From an uncultured Acetatifactor sp. (GTDB lineage Bacteria > Bacillota > Clostridia > Lachnospirales > Lachnospiraceae): DNA of 64,000 nucleotides. Location: NCBI GenBank assembly GCA_910586215.1, contig CAJUGH010000002.1, positions 1-64,000 on the forward strand, given 5' to 3'. Made by a program: the position numbers and the translations under genes. The notes under the pieces were generated by a model. That model made no database searches and was not told where the DNA came from. It saw only the letters and a list, made by a program, of their open reading frames with translations. Positions 49,665-59,120 of this stretch are shown here, in pieces (within the stretch, counting starts at the first letter, position 1; every line of letters starts with the position of its first letter).

Positions 49665-52025
49665 ATGGACAATCGCATGGACCGGTACGAGAACGGTGGA
49701 GGATATCAGAATGGCGGCCGTGGAAATATGCCCGGCGGCAATAACGGGAATGGGAACAATGGCAACCGGGGCAACAATGGGTATAACCGGAACAATGGCG
49801 GCAACGGGGGACCTGGCAACGGCGGGGGAGAACCGCCCAGGCGGCCGGGCATGATGATGATGCTACTGGGTGTACTCTGCGCAATGCTGATCGCAGGCGG
49901 ACTGTGGAACCTGTTGTTTGGCGGCCAGCTGAACAAGGAGGAAGTCACATATACCCAGTTCCTTCAGTATATGGAAGAGGATAAGGTTGCATCGGTAGAG
50001 GTGGTGGACAGCGCAATCGTATTTGAACTGAAGGAGGGTGCCCAGGAGACGAAGGACCAGACCCCTTCCATGAATGTATGGTTCCCGCTGCCCATATCCA
50101 TGGAGAAGGTGTATACCACAAATTGCATGGAAAGCCTGGATGTACTCACGGCCCGGCTGGAGGAACACGGGGTCGAGGGAAGCCGGATCATCAGCAACAA
50201 CGGTTGGTTTACAATACTGCTGTCCCTGGCACCGGTCCTTTTGTTTGTGCTGTTCATGTGGTTCATGTCCCGCAGGATGGAGGGAATGGGTCCCATGAAT
50301 GTGGGGAAGACCAACGCCAGGGTGTACGTCCAGAAGGAGACCGGGGTGACATTCAAGGATGTGGCCGGTGCGGACGAAGCCAAGGAATCCCTGGTGGAGG
50401 TGGTGGATTTCCTGCACAATCCCGGCAGGTACAGCAAGATCGGTGCAAAGCTCCCTAAGGGGGCTTTGCTGGTGGGACCTCCCGGAACCGGCAAGACGCT
50501 GCTGGCCAAGGCTGTGGCGGGAGAGGCCAAGGTTCCCTTTTTCTCCCTGACAGGTTCTGACTTTATTGAGATGTATGTGGGTGTGGGAGCCAGCCGGGTG
50601 AGGGACTTGTTCAAGGAAGCCAATAAGAATGCCCCCTGCATTATTTTTATAGATGAGATAGACGCCATCGGAAGGAGCCGTGACTCCCGGTATGGCGGCG
50701 GTGGCGGTGAGGCAGAGCATGACCAGACGCTGAATCAGCTTCTGTCGGAGATGGATGGGTTTGACAGTTCCAAGGGCATCCTGATCCTGGGGGCAACCAA
50801 CCGTCCCGAGACATTGGACCGGGCATTGCTGCGCCCCGGACGGTTTGACAGAAGGATTATCGTGGATAAGCCCGACTTGAAGGGACGGGTGGCGATCCTG
50901 AAGGTACATTCCAAGGATGTGAAGATGGATGAGAGTGTAGACCTGGACGCCATAGCCCTGGCAACCAGCGGTGCAGTGGGATCCGACCTGGCCAACATGA
51001 TTAACGAAGCTGCCATCAATGCGGTGAAGGAGAACCGCTCCCTGGTGAGCCAGAAGGATCTCTTTGATGCGGTGGAAGTGGTGCTGATGGGCAAGGAGAA
51101 GAAGGACCGTATCATGAGCAAGGAGGAGCGCAGGATTGTGTCCTATCATGAAGTGGGGCATGCCCTGGTCAGCGCCCTGCAGAAGAACTCGGAACCTGTG
51201 CAGAAGATCACCATTGTACCCCGTACCATGGGGGCACTGGGGTATGTGATGCATGTGCCAGAGGAAGAAAAATACCTCAATTCAGAAGAGGAGCTTCGCA
51301 ATATGCTGGTAAGCCTGGTTGGAGGCCGTGCTGCTGAGGAGATTGTATTCGATACGGTTACAACTGGTGCAGCCAATGATATAGAGCGGGCTACGGAGAT
51401 CGCCCGGAACATGGTGACAAGGTATGGCATGAGCAAACGGTTCGGCCTGATGGGACTGGGCAGCATAGAGAGCCAGTACCTGGAAGGAAGGACGGCACTG
51501 AACTGTAGTGATGCCACCGCAGCAGCAGTGGACGAAGAAGTGGTGTCCCTCTTAAAAGAGAGTTATGAGAAGGCACTTGGAATGCTGCGGGAGAACCGGC
51601 CCGTAATGGATAAGCTGGCGGAATACCTGATTGAAAAGGAGACCATTACCGGGAAAGAGTTCATGCAGATCTTCCGCAGGGAAAAAGGGATCCCGGAACC
51701 GGAGGAGAAGAAAGTCATTCCCATGCCCGGGCCTGTGGCCGGGACACAGGAACCGGATGCCATCCCCCGGGAACCGGAAGCTGTCCCCCGGAAGCCGGAT
51801 ACGATGCCCCAGGAACCAGACGGCTTGCCCCAGGAAGCAGATGCCACGCTGTCAGTAGATCCGGGGGATGTTACACAGGATCCCCAGGAACCTGTCCGGG
51901 AGTCTGGTGGAGGGACTGCCGGAACAGTCCGGGATGCAGCCCAGGAGCCTGATTCAGAAGAAGGGGAGACGGCAGAACAGGATGACCGCCCGGCAGGCAG
52001 GTTCTCCGGTGGCAGGATAGAATAG
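49665..52025 (+). CDS. ftsH: ATP-dependent zinc metalloprotease FtsH, with unusual tails
   Basis: 786 residues from the ATG at 49665 (GGAG six bases upstream); upstream in-frame starts exist at 49623. An N-terminal Asn/Gly-rich region of about 60 residues precedes span 1 (MMMMLLGVLCAMLIAGGLWNLLF). Span 2 is FTILLSLAPVLLFVLFMWFMS. AAA domain: GPPGTGKT (271-278), IIFIDEIDAIG, and the second region of homology NRPETLDRALLRPGRFDR. The zinc site is HEVGH (495-499). The C-terminal 110 residues are a Pro/Glu-rich repeat tail (units like PREPEAV and PQEPDGL). It degrades membrane and regulatory proteins at the inner face. Both tails are longer than in typical FtsH (about 600-650 residues). Confidence 0.9.
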   Translation: MDNRMDRYENGGGYQNGGRGNMPGGNNGNGNNGNRGNNGYNRNNGGNGGPGNGGGEPPRRPGMMMMLLGVLCAMLIAGGLWNLLFGGQLNKEEVTYTQFLQYMEEDKVASVEVVDSAIVFELKEGAQETKDQTPSMNVWFPLPISMEKVYTTNCMESLDVLTARLEEHGVEGSRIISNNGWFTILLSLAPVLLFVLFMWFMSRRMEGMGPMNVGKTNARVYVQKETGVTFKDVAGADEAKESLVEVVDFLHNPGRYSKIGAKLPKGALLVGPPGTGKTLLAKAVAGEAKVPFFSLTGSDFIEMYVGVGASRVRDLFKEANKNAPCIIFIDEIDAIGRSRDSRYGGGGGEAEHDQTLNQLLSEMDGFDSSKGILILGATNRPETLDRALLRPGRFDRRIIVDKPDLKGRVAILKVHSKDVKMDESVDLDAIALATSGAVGSDLANMINEAAINAVKENRSLVSQKDLFDAVEVVLMGKEKKDRIMSKEERRIVSYHEVGHALVSALQKNSEPVQKITIVPRTMGALGYVMHVPEEEKYLNSEEELRNMLVSLVGGRAAEEIVFDTVTTGAANDIERATEIARNMVTRYGMSKRFGLMGLGSIESQYLEGRTALNCSDATAAAVDEEVVSLLKESYEKALGMLRENRPVMDKLAEYLIEKETITGKEFMQIFRREKGIPEPEEKKVIPMPGPVAGTQEPDAIPREPEAVPRKPDTMPQEPDGLPQEADATLSVDPGDVTQDPQEPVRESGGGTAGTVRDAAQEPDSEEGETAEQDDRPAGRFSGGRIE

Positions 52026-52038
52026 CCCAGGATACGGG

Positions 52039-52083
52039 AAAAGGGGGACTTTGCGGGTGGGCCGCAAAAGCCCCCCTTTTTGA
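52039..52083 (+). terminator. Rho-independent terminator of ftsH
   Basis: A long GC-rich hairpin (aaaaggggg...tttgcgg with ccgcaaa...cccccc) is followed by TTTTT. Confidence 0.85.
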
Positions 52084-52116
52084 GACAGCAGAAAGGTATT
52101 GGGGCAAGGAGCAGAT

Positions 52117-53982
52117 ATGTTCAATTTTGAAGAAGAACTGAAGAAACTTCCCAAGGAACCAGGGGTATATATTATGCGGGATAAGAAGGACAGCATCCTG
52201 TATGTGGGAAAAGCAGTGAATCTGCATAACAGGGTGCGCTCCTACTTCCGGGAAAATATCGGCAGGGGTCCCATGATTGACAAGATGGTATCCTTGATTG
52301 CCCGGTTTGAATATATTGTCACGGATTCGGAACTGGAGGCACTTGTGCTGGAGAACAACCTCATCAAGGAAAATTCTCCCAAGTATAACACATTGCTGAA
52401 GGATGACAAGACCTATCCCTATATCAAGGTTACTGTGGGGGAGGACTATCCCCGGATCCTGTTCTCCAGGACCATGAAGAAGGATAAATCAAAATACTAT
52501 GGGCCATACAACAGTGCCGGGGCCGTGAAGGATACCATAGAACTGCTGAATAAGCTCTACTGCCTGCGCACCTGCAACCGCAGTCTGCCCAGGGACATAG
52601 GGCTGGAACGTCCCTGCCTCAATTACCATATCAAGCAGTGCCTGGCTCCCTGCCAGGGGTATGTGGACAGGGAACAATACAGGCAGCAGGTAGACCAGGC
52701 ACTGGAATTCTTAAATGGCAATTACGGCAAGATCTTAAAGGAACTGGAAGGCAAGATGAAGGCGGCGGCAGAGGCACTGGACTTTGAGGCGGCGGCCGGG
52801 TTCAGGGACTTGTACAACAGTGTGAAGCAGGTCTCCCAGAAGCAGAAGATTACGGACAGTGCGGGGGAGGATAAGGATGTGATCGCCCTGTACCGGGAGG
52901 AGTCTGAAGCGGTGGTCCAGGTATTTTTTGTCAGGGACGGGAAGCTTATCGGCAGGGAACATTACTATATGACGCATGTGTCGGAGGGTGGTAAGGCAGA
53001 AGTACTGGAGAATTTTGTGAAGCAGTTCTATGCAGGCACACCTTTCATTCCCAGGGAACTGATGCTACAGTATGAGATAGGGGACCAGGAACTGATTGAG
53101 AGATGGCTTTCCGAAAGAAAGGGGGGCAGGGTGTACCTGCGGGTTCCCAAGATTGGCTCCAAGGAAAAGCTGGTGGAACTGGCAGCCCAGAATGCAAAGC
53201 ATATTTTGGAGCAGGACCGGGAGCGGCTCAAGAGAGAGGAAGGCCGTACCATCGGTGCCGTGAAAGAGATTGCAGGGCTGCTGGGTCTGGAACGGGTGGA
53301 GCGCATGGAGGCCTTCGATATCTCCAACATCAACGGCTTTGAGAATGTAGGATCCATGATCGTATTCGAGAAGGGGAAGCCTAAGCCCAGTGATTATCGG
53401 AAGTTCCGGATCAAGACTGTGTCCGGCCCGGATGATTACGCCTGTATGCGGGAAGTATTGGCCAGGCGCTTCCGCCATGGCCTGGAGGAGGCGAAGGAAC
53501 TGGAGGAGAAAGACCTGGAGCAGGAGTATGGCAGTTTTACCAGGTTTCCAGATCTGCTGATGATGGATGGCGGCAGGGGCCAGGTGAACATCGCCCTTTC
53601 CGTGCTTGCAGAATTGCGGATTCCCATTCCAGTCTGCGGTATGGTGAAGGATGACAATCACCGCACCAGGGGGCTTTATTTCAACAATGTGGAACTGCCT
53701 ATTGACACCAGGTCTGAAGGGTTCAAGCTGATCACCCGGATCCAGGATGAGGCACACAGGTTTGCCATTGAGTATCACCGCTCCCTGCGAAGTAAGGCGC
53801 AGGTGAAGTCAGTGCTTGACGAGATTCCCGGTGTAGGGCCTGCCAGACGCAAGGCATTGATGCGACATTTCAAGTCCATGGAAGATATCCGGGCTGCCAG
53901 TATGGAGGACTTGTTGCAGGTGCCGGAACTGAACCGCCGTGCGGCAGAAGATATCTACCGTTTTTTCCGGCAAAATAACTAA
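52117..53982 (+). CDS. uvrC: Excinuclease ABC subunit C
   Basis: 621 residues; ATG at 52117 behind CAAGGAGCAG. The GIY-YIG nuclease domain opens with PGVYIMRDKKDSILYVGKAVNL. A UVR motif for UvrB binding lies near residues 205-240 (LKELEGKMKAAAEALDFEAAAGFRDL). The RNase-H-like C-terminal nuclease has AFDISNINGFENVGSMIVFEKG and MMDGGRGQVNIA. A helix-hairpin-helix ends the protein (LDEIPGVGPARRKALMRHF). It makes both cuts in nucleotide excision repair. Preceded by the ftsH terminator. Confidence 0.94.
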   Translation: MFNFEEELKKLPKEPGVYIMRDKKDSILYVGKAVNLHNRVRSYFRENIGRGPMIDKMVSLIARFEYIVTDSELEALVLENNLIKENSPKYNTLLKDDKTYPYIKVTVGEDYPRILFSRTMKKDKSKYYGPYNSAGAVKDTIELLNKLYCLRTCNRSLPRDIGLERPCLNYHIKQCLAPCQGYVDREQYRQQVDQALEFLNGNYGKILKELEGKMKAAAEALDFEAAAGFRDLYNSVKQVSQKQKITDSAGEDKDVIALYREESEAVVQVFFVRDGKLIGREHYYMTHVSEGGKAEVLENFVKQFYAGTPFIPRELMLQYEIGDQELIERWLSERKGGRVYLRVPKIGSKEKLVELAAQNAKHILEQDRERLKREEGRTIGAVKEIAGLLGLERVERMEAFDISNINGFENVGSMIVFEKGKPKPSDYRKFRIKTVSGPDDYACMREVLARRFRHGLEEAKELEEKDLEQEYGSFTRFPDLLMMDGGRGQVNIALSVLAELRIPIPVCGMVKDDNHRTRGLYFNNVELPIDTRSEGFKLITRIQDEAHRFAIEYHRSLRSKAQVKSVLDEIPGVGPARRKALMRHFKSMEDIRAASMEDLLQVPELNRRAAEDIYRFFRQNN

Positions 53983-54094
53983 AACTCTTCCATTCATTTC
54001 GGCAATATGTTAGAATATAAATGATATCGGAGCCAAAAGGTTTAAGATCCGATGTAAACTTGCTATATCACAACTATACAGAAACGAGGAAATT

Positions 54095-55036
54095 ATGCCA
54101 AGTATTGCTTTGACCCGTCTGATCGAGAAGATGAAGCTGGAAAACCTTACACCGGAGATCGAGGTGAAGGGCATCCGCCTGACCCAGCCTGACCTCAACC
54201 GCCCGGCCCTGCAGCTTACCGGGTATTTTGAGCATTTTGATGCTACCAGGCTCCAGGTAATCGGATTCGTGGAATATACCTACTTAGAGGGACTGGATGA
54301 CAGGAGGAAGCGGGAGGTCTACGATGAACTGATGGAGTATGAAGTGCCTGCCATCGTATTCTGCCGGGAATTGATCCCGGATCCCATCTGTGTGTCAGCG
54401 GCCAGGGTACACAGGGTACCATTGCTGTCCACCAGGAAGTCCACTTCTGCATTTATGGCAGAGACCATCCGCTGGCTGAACGTGAAGCTGGCTCCCTGCA
54501 TCTCCGTCCACGGGGTCCTGGTGGATGTGTATGGGGAAGGTGTGCTGATCACGGGGGAGAGCGGCATCGGGAAATCGGAGGCAGCCCTGGAACTGATTAA
54601 GAGGGGACATCGGCTGGTGACGGACGATGTGGTGGAACTGCGCAAGGTCAGTGATGATACCCTGGTGGGATCGGCACCGGATGTGACAAAACATCTGATA
54701 GAACTGAGGGGTATTGGCATTGTGGATGTGAAGGCCCTGTTCGGCGCCTCTTCCGTGAAGGATACCCAGACCATAGACCTGGTGATCAGGCTGGAGGAAT
54801 GGGATAAGGACAAGGAGTATGACAGGCTGGGGCTGGAGGAGAACTATACCGAATACCTGGGCAATAAGATCGTGTGCCACAACATTCCTATACGGCCGGG
54901 CCGGAACCTGGCCATTATTTGTGAGTCTGCCGCAGTGAACCACCGCCAGAAGAAGATGGGCTACAATGCAGCCCAGGAATTGTACACCAGGGTACAGAAT
55001 TCCCTGGCCAGACGGCGGGACGAAGAGGATGAATAG
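54095..55036 (+). CDS. hprK: HPr kinase/phosphorylase
   Basis: 313 residues. P-loop GVLITGESGIGKSEAALELIKRGHRLVTDDVV, and the family signature IELRGIGIVDVKALFGASSV. It phosphorylates or dephosphorylates Ser46 of HPr-like proteins in response to glycolytic intermediates, driving carbon catabolite control. An HPr-like protein with Ser46 is encoded 3.8 kb downstream in the same gene run. The ATG follows ACGAGGAAATT. Confidence 0.93.
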   Translation: MPSIALTRLIEKMKLENLTPEIEVKGIRLTQPDLNRPALQLTGYFEHFDATRLQVIGFVEYTYLEGLDDRRKREVYDELMEYEVPAIVFCRELIPDPICVSAARVHRVPLLSTRKSTSAFMAETIRWLNVKLAPCISVHGVLVDVYGEGVLITGESGIGKSEAALELIKRGHRLVTDDVVELRKVSDDTLVGSAPDVTKHLIELRGIGIVDVKALFGASSVKDTQTIDLVIRLEEWDKDKEYDRLGLEENYTEYLGNKIVCHNIPIRPGRNLAIICESAAVNHRQKKMGYNAAQELYTRVQNSLARRRDEEDE

Positions 55037-55068
55037 TTGCTTTGAACGGCAGGGCCGTGAAAAGCAAC
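55036..55068. repeat. Short hairpin between hprK and the ROK kinase gene
   Basis: gttgctttgaacggc and gccgtgaaaagcaac pair with two mismatches around AGG, directly after the hprK stop. No T run. Its ends resemble other short palindromes in this window. Confidence 0.5.
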
Positions 55069-55136
55069 GATGAATAGAAAAAAGGAAGCCGGGATAAGAA
55101 GCGAAGCAAAAACTAAAAATATGGAGGAAAAAGGGT

Positions 55137-56078
55137 ATGGGTAAGTATGTGTTTGGCGTAGACATCGGGGGCACCACTGTGAAGCTGGGATTGTTGGATG
55201 GGGAGGGACAGATCCTGGACAAGTGGGAGATTCCCACCGTAATCGACAATAACGGGGAGGCCATTTTCCCGGATATCATAAGGAGCCTTCAAGGGAAAAT
55301 GCAGGAGAAGGGAATCCGGCAGGAAGACTTGCTGGGAATCGGTGTAGGCGCCCCCGGTTCCGTGGACAAGGACGGAACCCTGGTAGGAGGGGCCGTGAAT
55401 ATTGGATGGAAGCCCTTTAACATACCTGAGACCATACAGGCATATATTAAGGTACCGGTGAAAGCCCAGAACGATGCCAATGTGGCGGCATATGGTGAGA
55501 TGTGGAAGGGCGGCGGAAAAGGCTACAGCAACATGGTGGCAGTGACCCTGGGAACCGGCGTAGGCGGCGGCATCATCATCAATGGGGAACTGGTAGTTGG
55601 CTCCACAGGTGCAGGGGGGGAGATCGGCCATATGCATCTGGAAGACAATGAGACAGAGGCCTGTGGCTGTGGGAAAAAGGGCTGTCTGGAGGAATATGCC
55701 TCCGCAACGGGAATCGTCCGCCTGGCCAGAAGACGGCTGGAGAAGGACGATGCGCCCAGCATCCTGCGGGGAGGGAGGCTGTCTGCCAAGAGTGTGTTTG
55801 ATGCGGTGAAGGCCGGTGACAAAGTGGCCATAGAGATTGCAGAGCAGTTCGGGGAATACCTGGGCAAGGGCCTTGCCATTGTTGCCAGTGTGGTGAATCC
55901 GGAGGTATTTGTGATCGGGGGTGGTGTGTCAAAGGCAGGGGAGATCCTCTTCTCCTTTGTGGAGCCGGCTTTCCAGAAATATGCATTCAAGCAGTGCCGG
56001 GGTGCCAAATTTGCCCTGGCCAGGCTGGGGAACGATGCAGGAATCTGTGGCGCGGCCTGGATGGTGTTAAGGAGCTGA
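55137..56078 (+). CDS. glcK: ROK-family glucokinase
   Basis: 313 residues; ATG behind GGAGG. ATP-binding FGVDIGGTTVKLGLLD, catalytic region KAQNDANVAAYGEMW, and the ROK zinc site GGEIGHMHLEDNETEACGCGKKGCLEEYAS with three cysteines. It phosphorylates glucose at C6. Placement between hprK and murB links it to the sugar-sensing cluster. Length matches the Gram-positive GlcK group. Confidence 0.88.
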   Translation: MGKYVFGVDIGGTTVKLGLLDGEGQILDKWEIPTVIDNNGEAIFPDIIRSLQGKMQEKGIRQEDLLGIGVGAPGSVDKDGTLVGGAVNIGWKPFNIPETIQAYIKVPVKAQNDANVAAYGEMWKGGGKGYSNMVAVTLGTGVGGGIIINGELVVGSTGAGGEIGHMHLEDNETEACGCGKKGCLEEYASATGIVRLARRRLEKDDAPSILRGGRLSAKSVFDAVKAGDKVAIEIAEQFGEYLGKGLAIVASVVNPEVFVIGGGVSKAGEILFSFVEPAFQKYAFKQCRGAKFALARLGNDAGICGAAWMVLRS

Positions 56079-56134
56079 TCAAACACGCTCCAGCGTGGAA
56101 AACAGGGAAAAAGTGTAGAGGGAAGTATGGTTGC

Positions 56135-57043
56135 ATGATCAGTGAAGCGGTAGTGGAAGCATTAAAAGGATTTGTACCGGAAGAAAATGTGCGGATGCAG
56201 GAACCTATGGCAGGTCATACTACATTCCGGATCGGGGGACCTGCCGACTGCTTTGTCCAGTTGGAGAACCAGGCACAGCTCATCAGGGTACAGAAGTATC
56301 TGCGGCTGGTGGAGATTCCGTTTTTTATCATGGGGAATGGCAGTAACCTCCTGGTCAGTGACAAGGGCTATGAGGGTGTCATCCTGCAGGTGGGTCCCAA
56401 GATGAGTGATATCCAGGTGGAAGGATGCCAGATCAAGGCACAGGCAGGTGCCGCCCTGGCCCAGGTGGCCAGGACGGCGCTGGAACATGGACTCACCGGC
56501 CTGGAATTTGCCTCTGGTATTCCAGGTACCGTGGGAGGCGGCGTGGTCATGAACGCAGGGGCCTACGGCGGGGAGATGAGCCAGGTAGTGACCCAGGTAG
56601 ATGTGGTGAACAGCCAGGGGGAAGTCATGGAACTTGGCAACGCTACCATGGAGTTCGGCTACCGCACCAGCACTATCCGGAACAATCCTTTCATCGTAAC
56701 GGAAGTGACTTTCCGGCTGCAACAGGGAGACCGGGAACTAATCCGGGAGAGGATGGAAGAACTGGCAGTACAACGCAGGCAGAAGCAGCCTCTGGAATAT
56801 CCCAGCGCGGGCAGCACCTTTAAGAGACCGGAAGGACATTTTGCAGGGAAACTGATTATGGATGCAGGAATGCGTGGGTTTCAGATCGGCGGGGCCAGGG
56901 TTTCCGACAAACATTGCGGCTTTATCATCAATGTAGGGCATGCCACGGCCCAGGATGTGCAGGATGTGATCTGGGAGGTCAGGGAGCGGGTAAAGGAGAG
57001 GCTGTTTGTGGATCTGGAACCGGAGATTGTATTCCTGGGGTGA
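56135..57043 (+). CDS. murB: UDP-N-acetylenolpyruvoylglucosamine reductase
   Basis: 302 residues from the ATG at 56135; the open frame reaches back into the preceding gene. FAD-binding TTFRIGGPADCFV, FIMGNGSNLLVSD, ASGIPGTVGGGVVMNAGAYGGEM, catalytic-region EYPSAGSTFKRPEGHFAGKLI and GFIINVGHATAQDV. It makes UDP-N-acetylmuramate for peptidoglycan. The spacing to rapZ is 24 bases, so the two genes are likely one transcript. Confidence 0.93.
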   Translation: MISEAVVEALKGFVPEENVRMQEPMAGHTTFRIGGPADCFVQLENQAQLIRVQKYLRLVEIPFFIMGNGSNLLVSDKGYEGVILQVGPKMSDIQVEGCQIKAQAGAALAQVARTALEHGLTGLEFASGIPGTVGGGVVMNAGAYGGEMSQVVTQVDVVNSQGEVMELGNATMEFGYRTSTIRNNPFIVTEVTFRLQQGDRELIRERMEELAVQRRQKQPLEYPSAGSTFKRPEGHFAGKLIMDAGMRGFQIGGARVSDKHCGFIINVGHATAQDVQDVIWEVRERVKERLFVDLEPEIVFLG

Positions 57044-57067
57044 GAACCGGACAGGTGGGGTACACGG

Positions 57068-57934
57068 ATGAGATTTGTGATTGTGACGGGGATGAGCGGC
57101 GGTGGAAAGAGCACCGCCTTGAAGATGCTTGAGGATGCGGGATTTTACTGTGTGGACAACCTGCCGGTATTCCTGATTGAGAAATTTGTGGAACTGGTGT
57201 CCATGCCCAACAGTGAGATCAGTAAGGTAGCCCTGGGGCTGGATGTGCGTTCTGACCAGTCCTTCGAGGATGCAACCAGGGTGCTGGGGAGACTACGGGA
57301 ACGAAATTATGCATTTGAGATCCTGTTCATGGATGCGGACGAGAAGACCTTGATCAAGCGGTATAAGGAGACAAGGCGCATCCATCCCCTGGCGGTGGAT
57401 GGCCGGGTGGAGGATGGTGTGATCCGGGAACGGAAGGTTCTGGGGAATATCCGCAAGAGCGCGGACTATGTGATTGATACCACCACCCTTCTGACCAGGG
57501 AATTAAAAGCAGAGCTTGACCGTATTTTTGTAGATAATGCAGAATATAATAGTCTCATGGTGACGGTGATGTCCTTTGGGTTCAAACATGGCATCCCGGC
57601 AGATGCAGACCTGGTGTTTGATGTGCGGTTCCTGCCGAATCCCTTTTATGTGGAGGAGTTGAAGCGTAAGACGGGAAATGACAGGGAAGTACAGGAGTAT
57701 GTGATGGGATTCCCGGAGGCTGGAACCTTCCTGGAGAAACTGACGGATATGGTAAGATTCCTGATACCTAACTATGTGAAGGAAGGAAAATACCGTCTTG
57801 TGATCGGCATCGGCTGTACAGGGGGGAAGCACCGAAGCGTCACCCTGGCCAATGAATTATATGGACGTATGAAGGACAAAGGGAAATATGGCATCACGCT
57901 ATACCACAGGGATGTGAACAGCCAGGGAACCTGA
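57068..57934 (+). CDS. rapZ: RNase adapter / nucleotide-binding protein RapZ
   Basis: 288 residues. P-loop TGMSGGGKSTALKMLEDAGFYCVDNLP at the N-terminus and the conserved C-terminal IGIGCTGGKHRSVTLANELY. In Enterobacteria RapZ guides RNase E to small RNAs; in Bacillus the orthologue YvcJ has ATPase/GTPase activity. It sits ten bases before whiA. The yvcK gene usually between them in Bacillus is absent here. Confidence 0.92.
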   Translation: MRFVIVTGMSGGGKSTALKMLEDAGFYCVDNLPVFLIEKFVELVSMPNSEISKVALGLDVRSDQSFEDATRVLGRLRERNYAFEILFMDADEKTLIKRYKETRRIHPLAVDGRVEDGVIRERKVLGNIRKSADYVIDTTTLLTRELKAELDRIFVDNAEYNSLMVTVMSFGFKHGIPADADLVFDVRFLPNPFYVEELKRKTGNDREVQEYVMGFPEAGTFLEKLTDMVRFLIPNYVKEGKYRLVIGIGCTGGKHRSVTLANELYGRMKDKGKYGITLYHRDVNSQGT

Positions 57935-57944
57935 GGAAGAAAAC

Positions 57945-58829
57945 ATGTCTTTTTCAAGTGAAGTGAAGAAAGAACTGGCCAGGAATATGAGTCCTGCCAG
58001 GCATTGCCAGATTGCAGAACTGGCGGCCATCATGAGTTTCTGCGGGCAGTATGGCCGGGATGAGGCCGGTCATTACATCATTGGCTTTCAGACAGAAAAT
58101 GAAGCCCTGGTCAGAAAAGGCTTTACATTACTCCGAAAAACATATAATATAGATAACGGCATTATTTTAGATGAGGATACACTGCAGGGAATCCTGCAGA
58201 AAATAGGCACCCTGGAAGAGCCGGTGAGCAGCCTGGTGGTGAAGAACACCTGCTGCCAGAGGGCTTTCCTACGGGGCGCATTCTTAAGTGTGGGTTCCAT
58301 CAGTGATCCCGCAAAAGGGTACCACCTGGAATTTGCCTGTGCGGACCAGGCGAAGGCCGAGCAGATCCAGGAGATTATCCGCCTGTTTGACATAGAATCG
58401 AAGATCATACCAAGGAAAAAGTATTATGTGGTTTATCTGAAGGAAGGTGCCCAGATTGTGGATCTGCTCAATATCTGTGGCGCTCCTGTCTCTTTGATGG
58501 AACTTGAGAACATGCGTATCCTGAAGGAAATGAGAAATACGGTTAACCGGCGGGTGAACTGCGAGACAGCCAATATTGCCAAGACTGTCAGTGCTGCCAC
58601 CAGGCAGGTGGAGGACATCGAATATATCAAAAGTCATCTTGGCCTGGGGAATCTGCCGGACACCCTCCGGGAGATGGCCGAGATCCGGTTGGAGAATCCC
58701 GATGCACCGCTGAAGGATCTGGGGGAGTGTTTTTCCCCTCCTATTGGCAAGTCGGGCGTCAACCATAGACTGCGCAAACTGAGTGAAATTGCGGACAAGA
58801 CAAGACAGGTAATGCCTGAAGGGAGGTAA
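57945..58829 (+). CDS. whiA: WhiA, sporulation/cell-division regulator family
   Basis: 294 residues. The N-terminal LAGLIDADG-like half begins MSFSSEVKKELARN, with CCQRAFLRGAFLSVGSISDPAKGYHLEF. The C-terminal helix-turn-helix is HLGLGNLPDTLREMAEIRLENPDAPLKDLGECFSPPIGKSGVNHRLRKL. WhiA binds DNA and affects division and, in actinobacteria, sporulation. It is directly followed (four bases) by the HPr-like gene, as in the Bacillus yvcL-crh pair. Confidence 0.92.
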   Translation: MSFSSEVKKELARNMSPARHCQIAELAAIMSFCGQYGRDEAGHYIIGFQTENEALVRKGFTLLRKTYNIDNGIILDEDTLQGILQKIGTLEEPVSSLVVKNTCCQRAFLRGAFLSVGSISDPAKGYHLEFACADQAKAEQIQEIIRLFDIESKIIPRKKYYVVYLKEGAQIVDLLNICGAPVSLMELENMRILKEMRNTVNRRVNCETANIAKTVSAATRQVEDIEYIKSHLGLGNLPDTLREMAEIRLENPDAPLKDLGECFSPPIGKSGVNHRLRKLSEIADKTRQVMPEGR

Positions 58830-58832
58830 ATT

Positions 58833-59093
58833 ATGACAAAGAGGAGCATTCAGATTCAGTTGGAGAACGGCCTGGAGGCCAGGCCGGTAGCCCTGCTGGT
58901 CCAGGAGGCCAGCAAGTATGAGAGCAGGATCTACATCCAGTCGGAGGAGAAAAGGGTGAATGCCAAGAGCATAATGGGCATGATGAGCCTGGGGCTGAAC
59001 AACGGCGATGTGCTGACAGTCTCTGCAGAAGGAACCGATGAGGATGTGGCTGTGGAAGGGATAGAGATATTCCTAAGCAGCAAGGGGGCTTGA
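58833..59093 (+). CDS. HPr-family protein with Glu15 (Crh-like)
   Basis: 86 residues. HPr fold with the regulatory Ser46 intact (VNAKSIMGMMSLGL), but the catalytic site reads GLEARP: residue 15 is Glu instead of the His that carries the PEP-derived phosphate. It therefore cannot pass phosphate through the PTS. In Bacillus Crh, residue 15 is Gln and the protein acts only in CcpA-dependent catabolite control after Ser46 phosphorylation. The whiA neighbour and hprK in the same run support the same role. Glu could mimic a charged phospho-His. Confidence 0.85.
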   Translation: MTKRSIQIQLENGLEARPVALLVQEASKYESRIYIQSEEKRVNAKSIMGMMSLGLNNGDVLTVSAEGTDEDVAVEGIEIFLSSKGA

Positions 59094-59120
59094 ACCTAAG
59101 GCTGTGGACTGGAGGCTGGT

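Noticed and set aside
51700..52020. Separate small gene in the FtsH tail
   Set aside because: The Pro/Glu-rich repeats are in frame with ftsH up to a single stop at 52025, and no internal ribosome binding site was seen.
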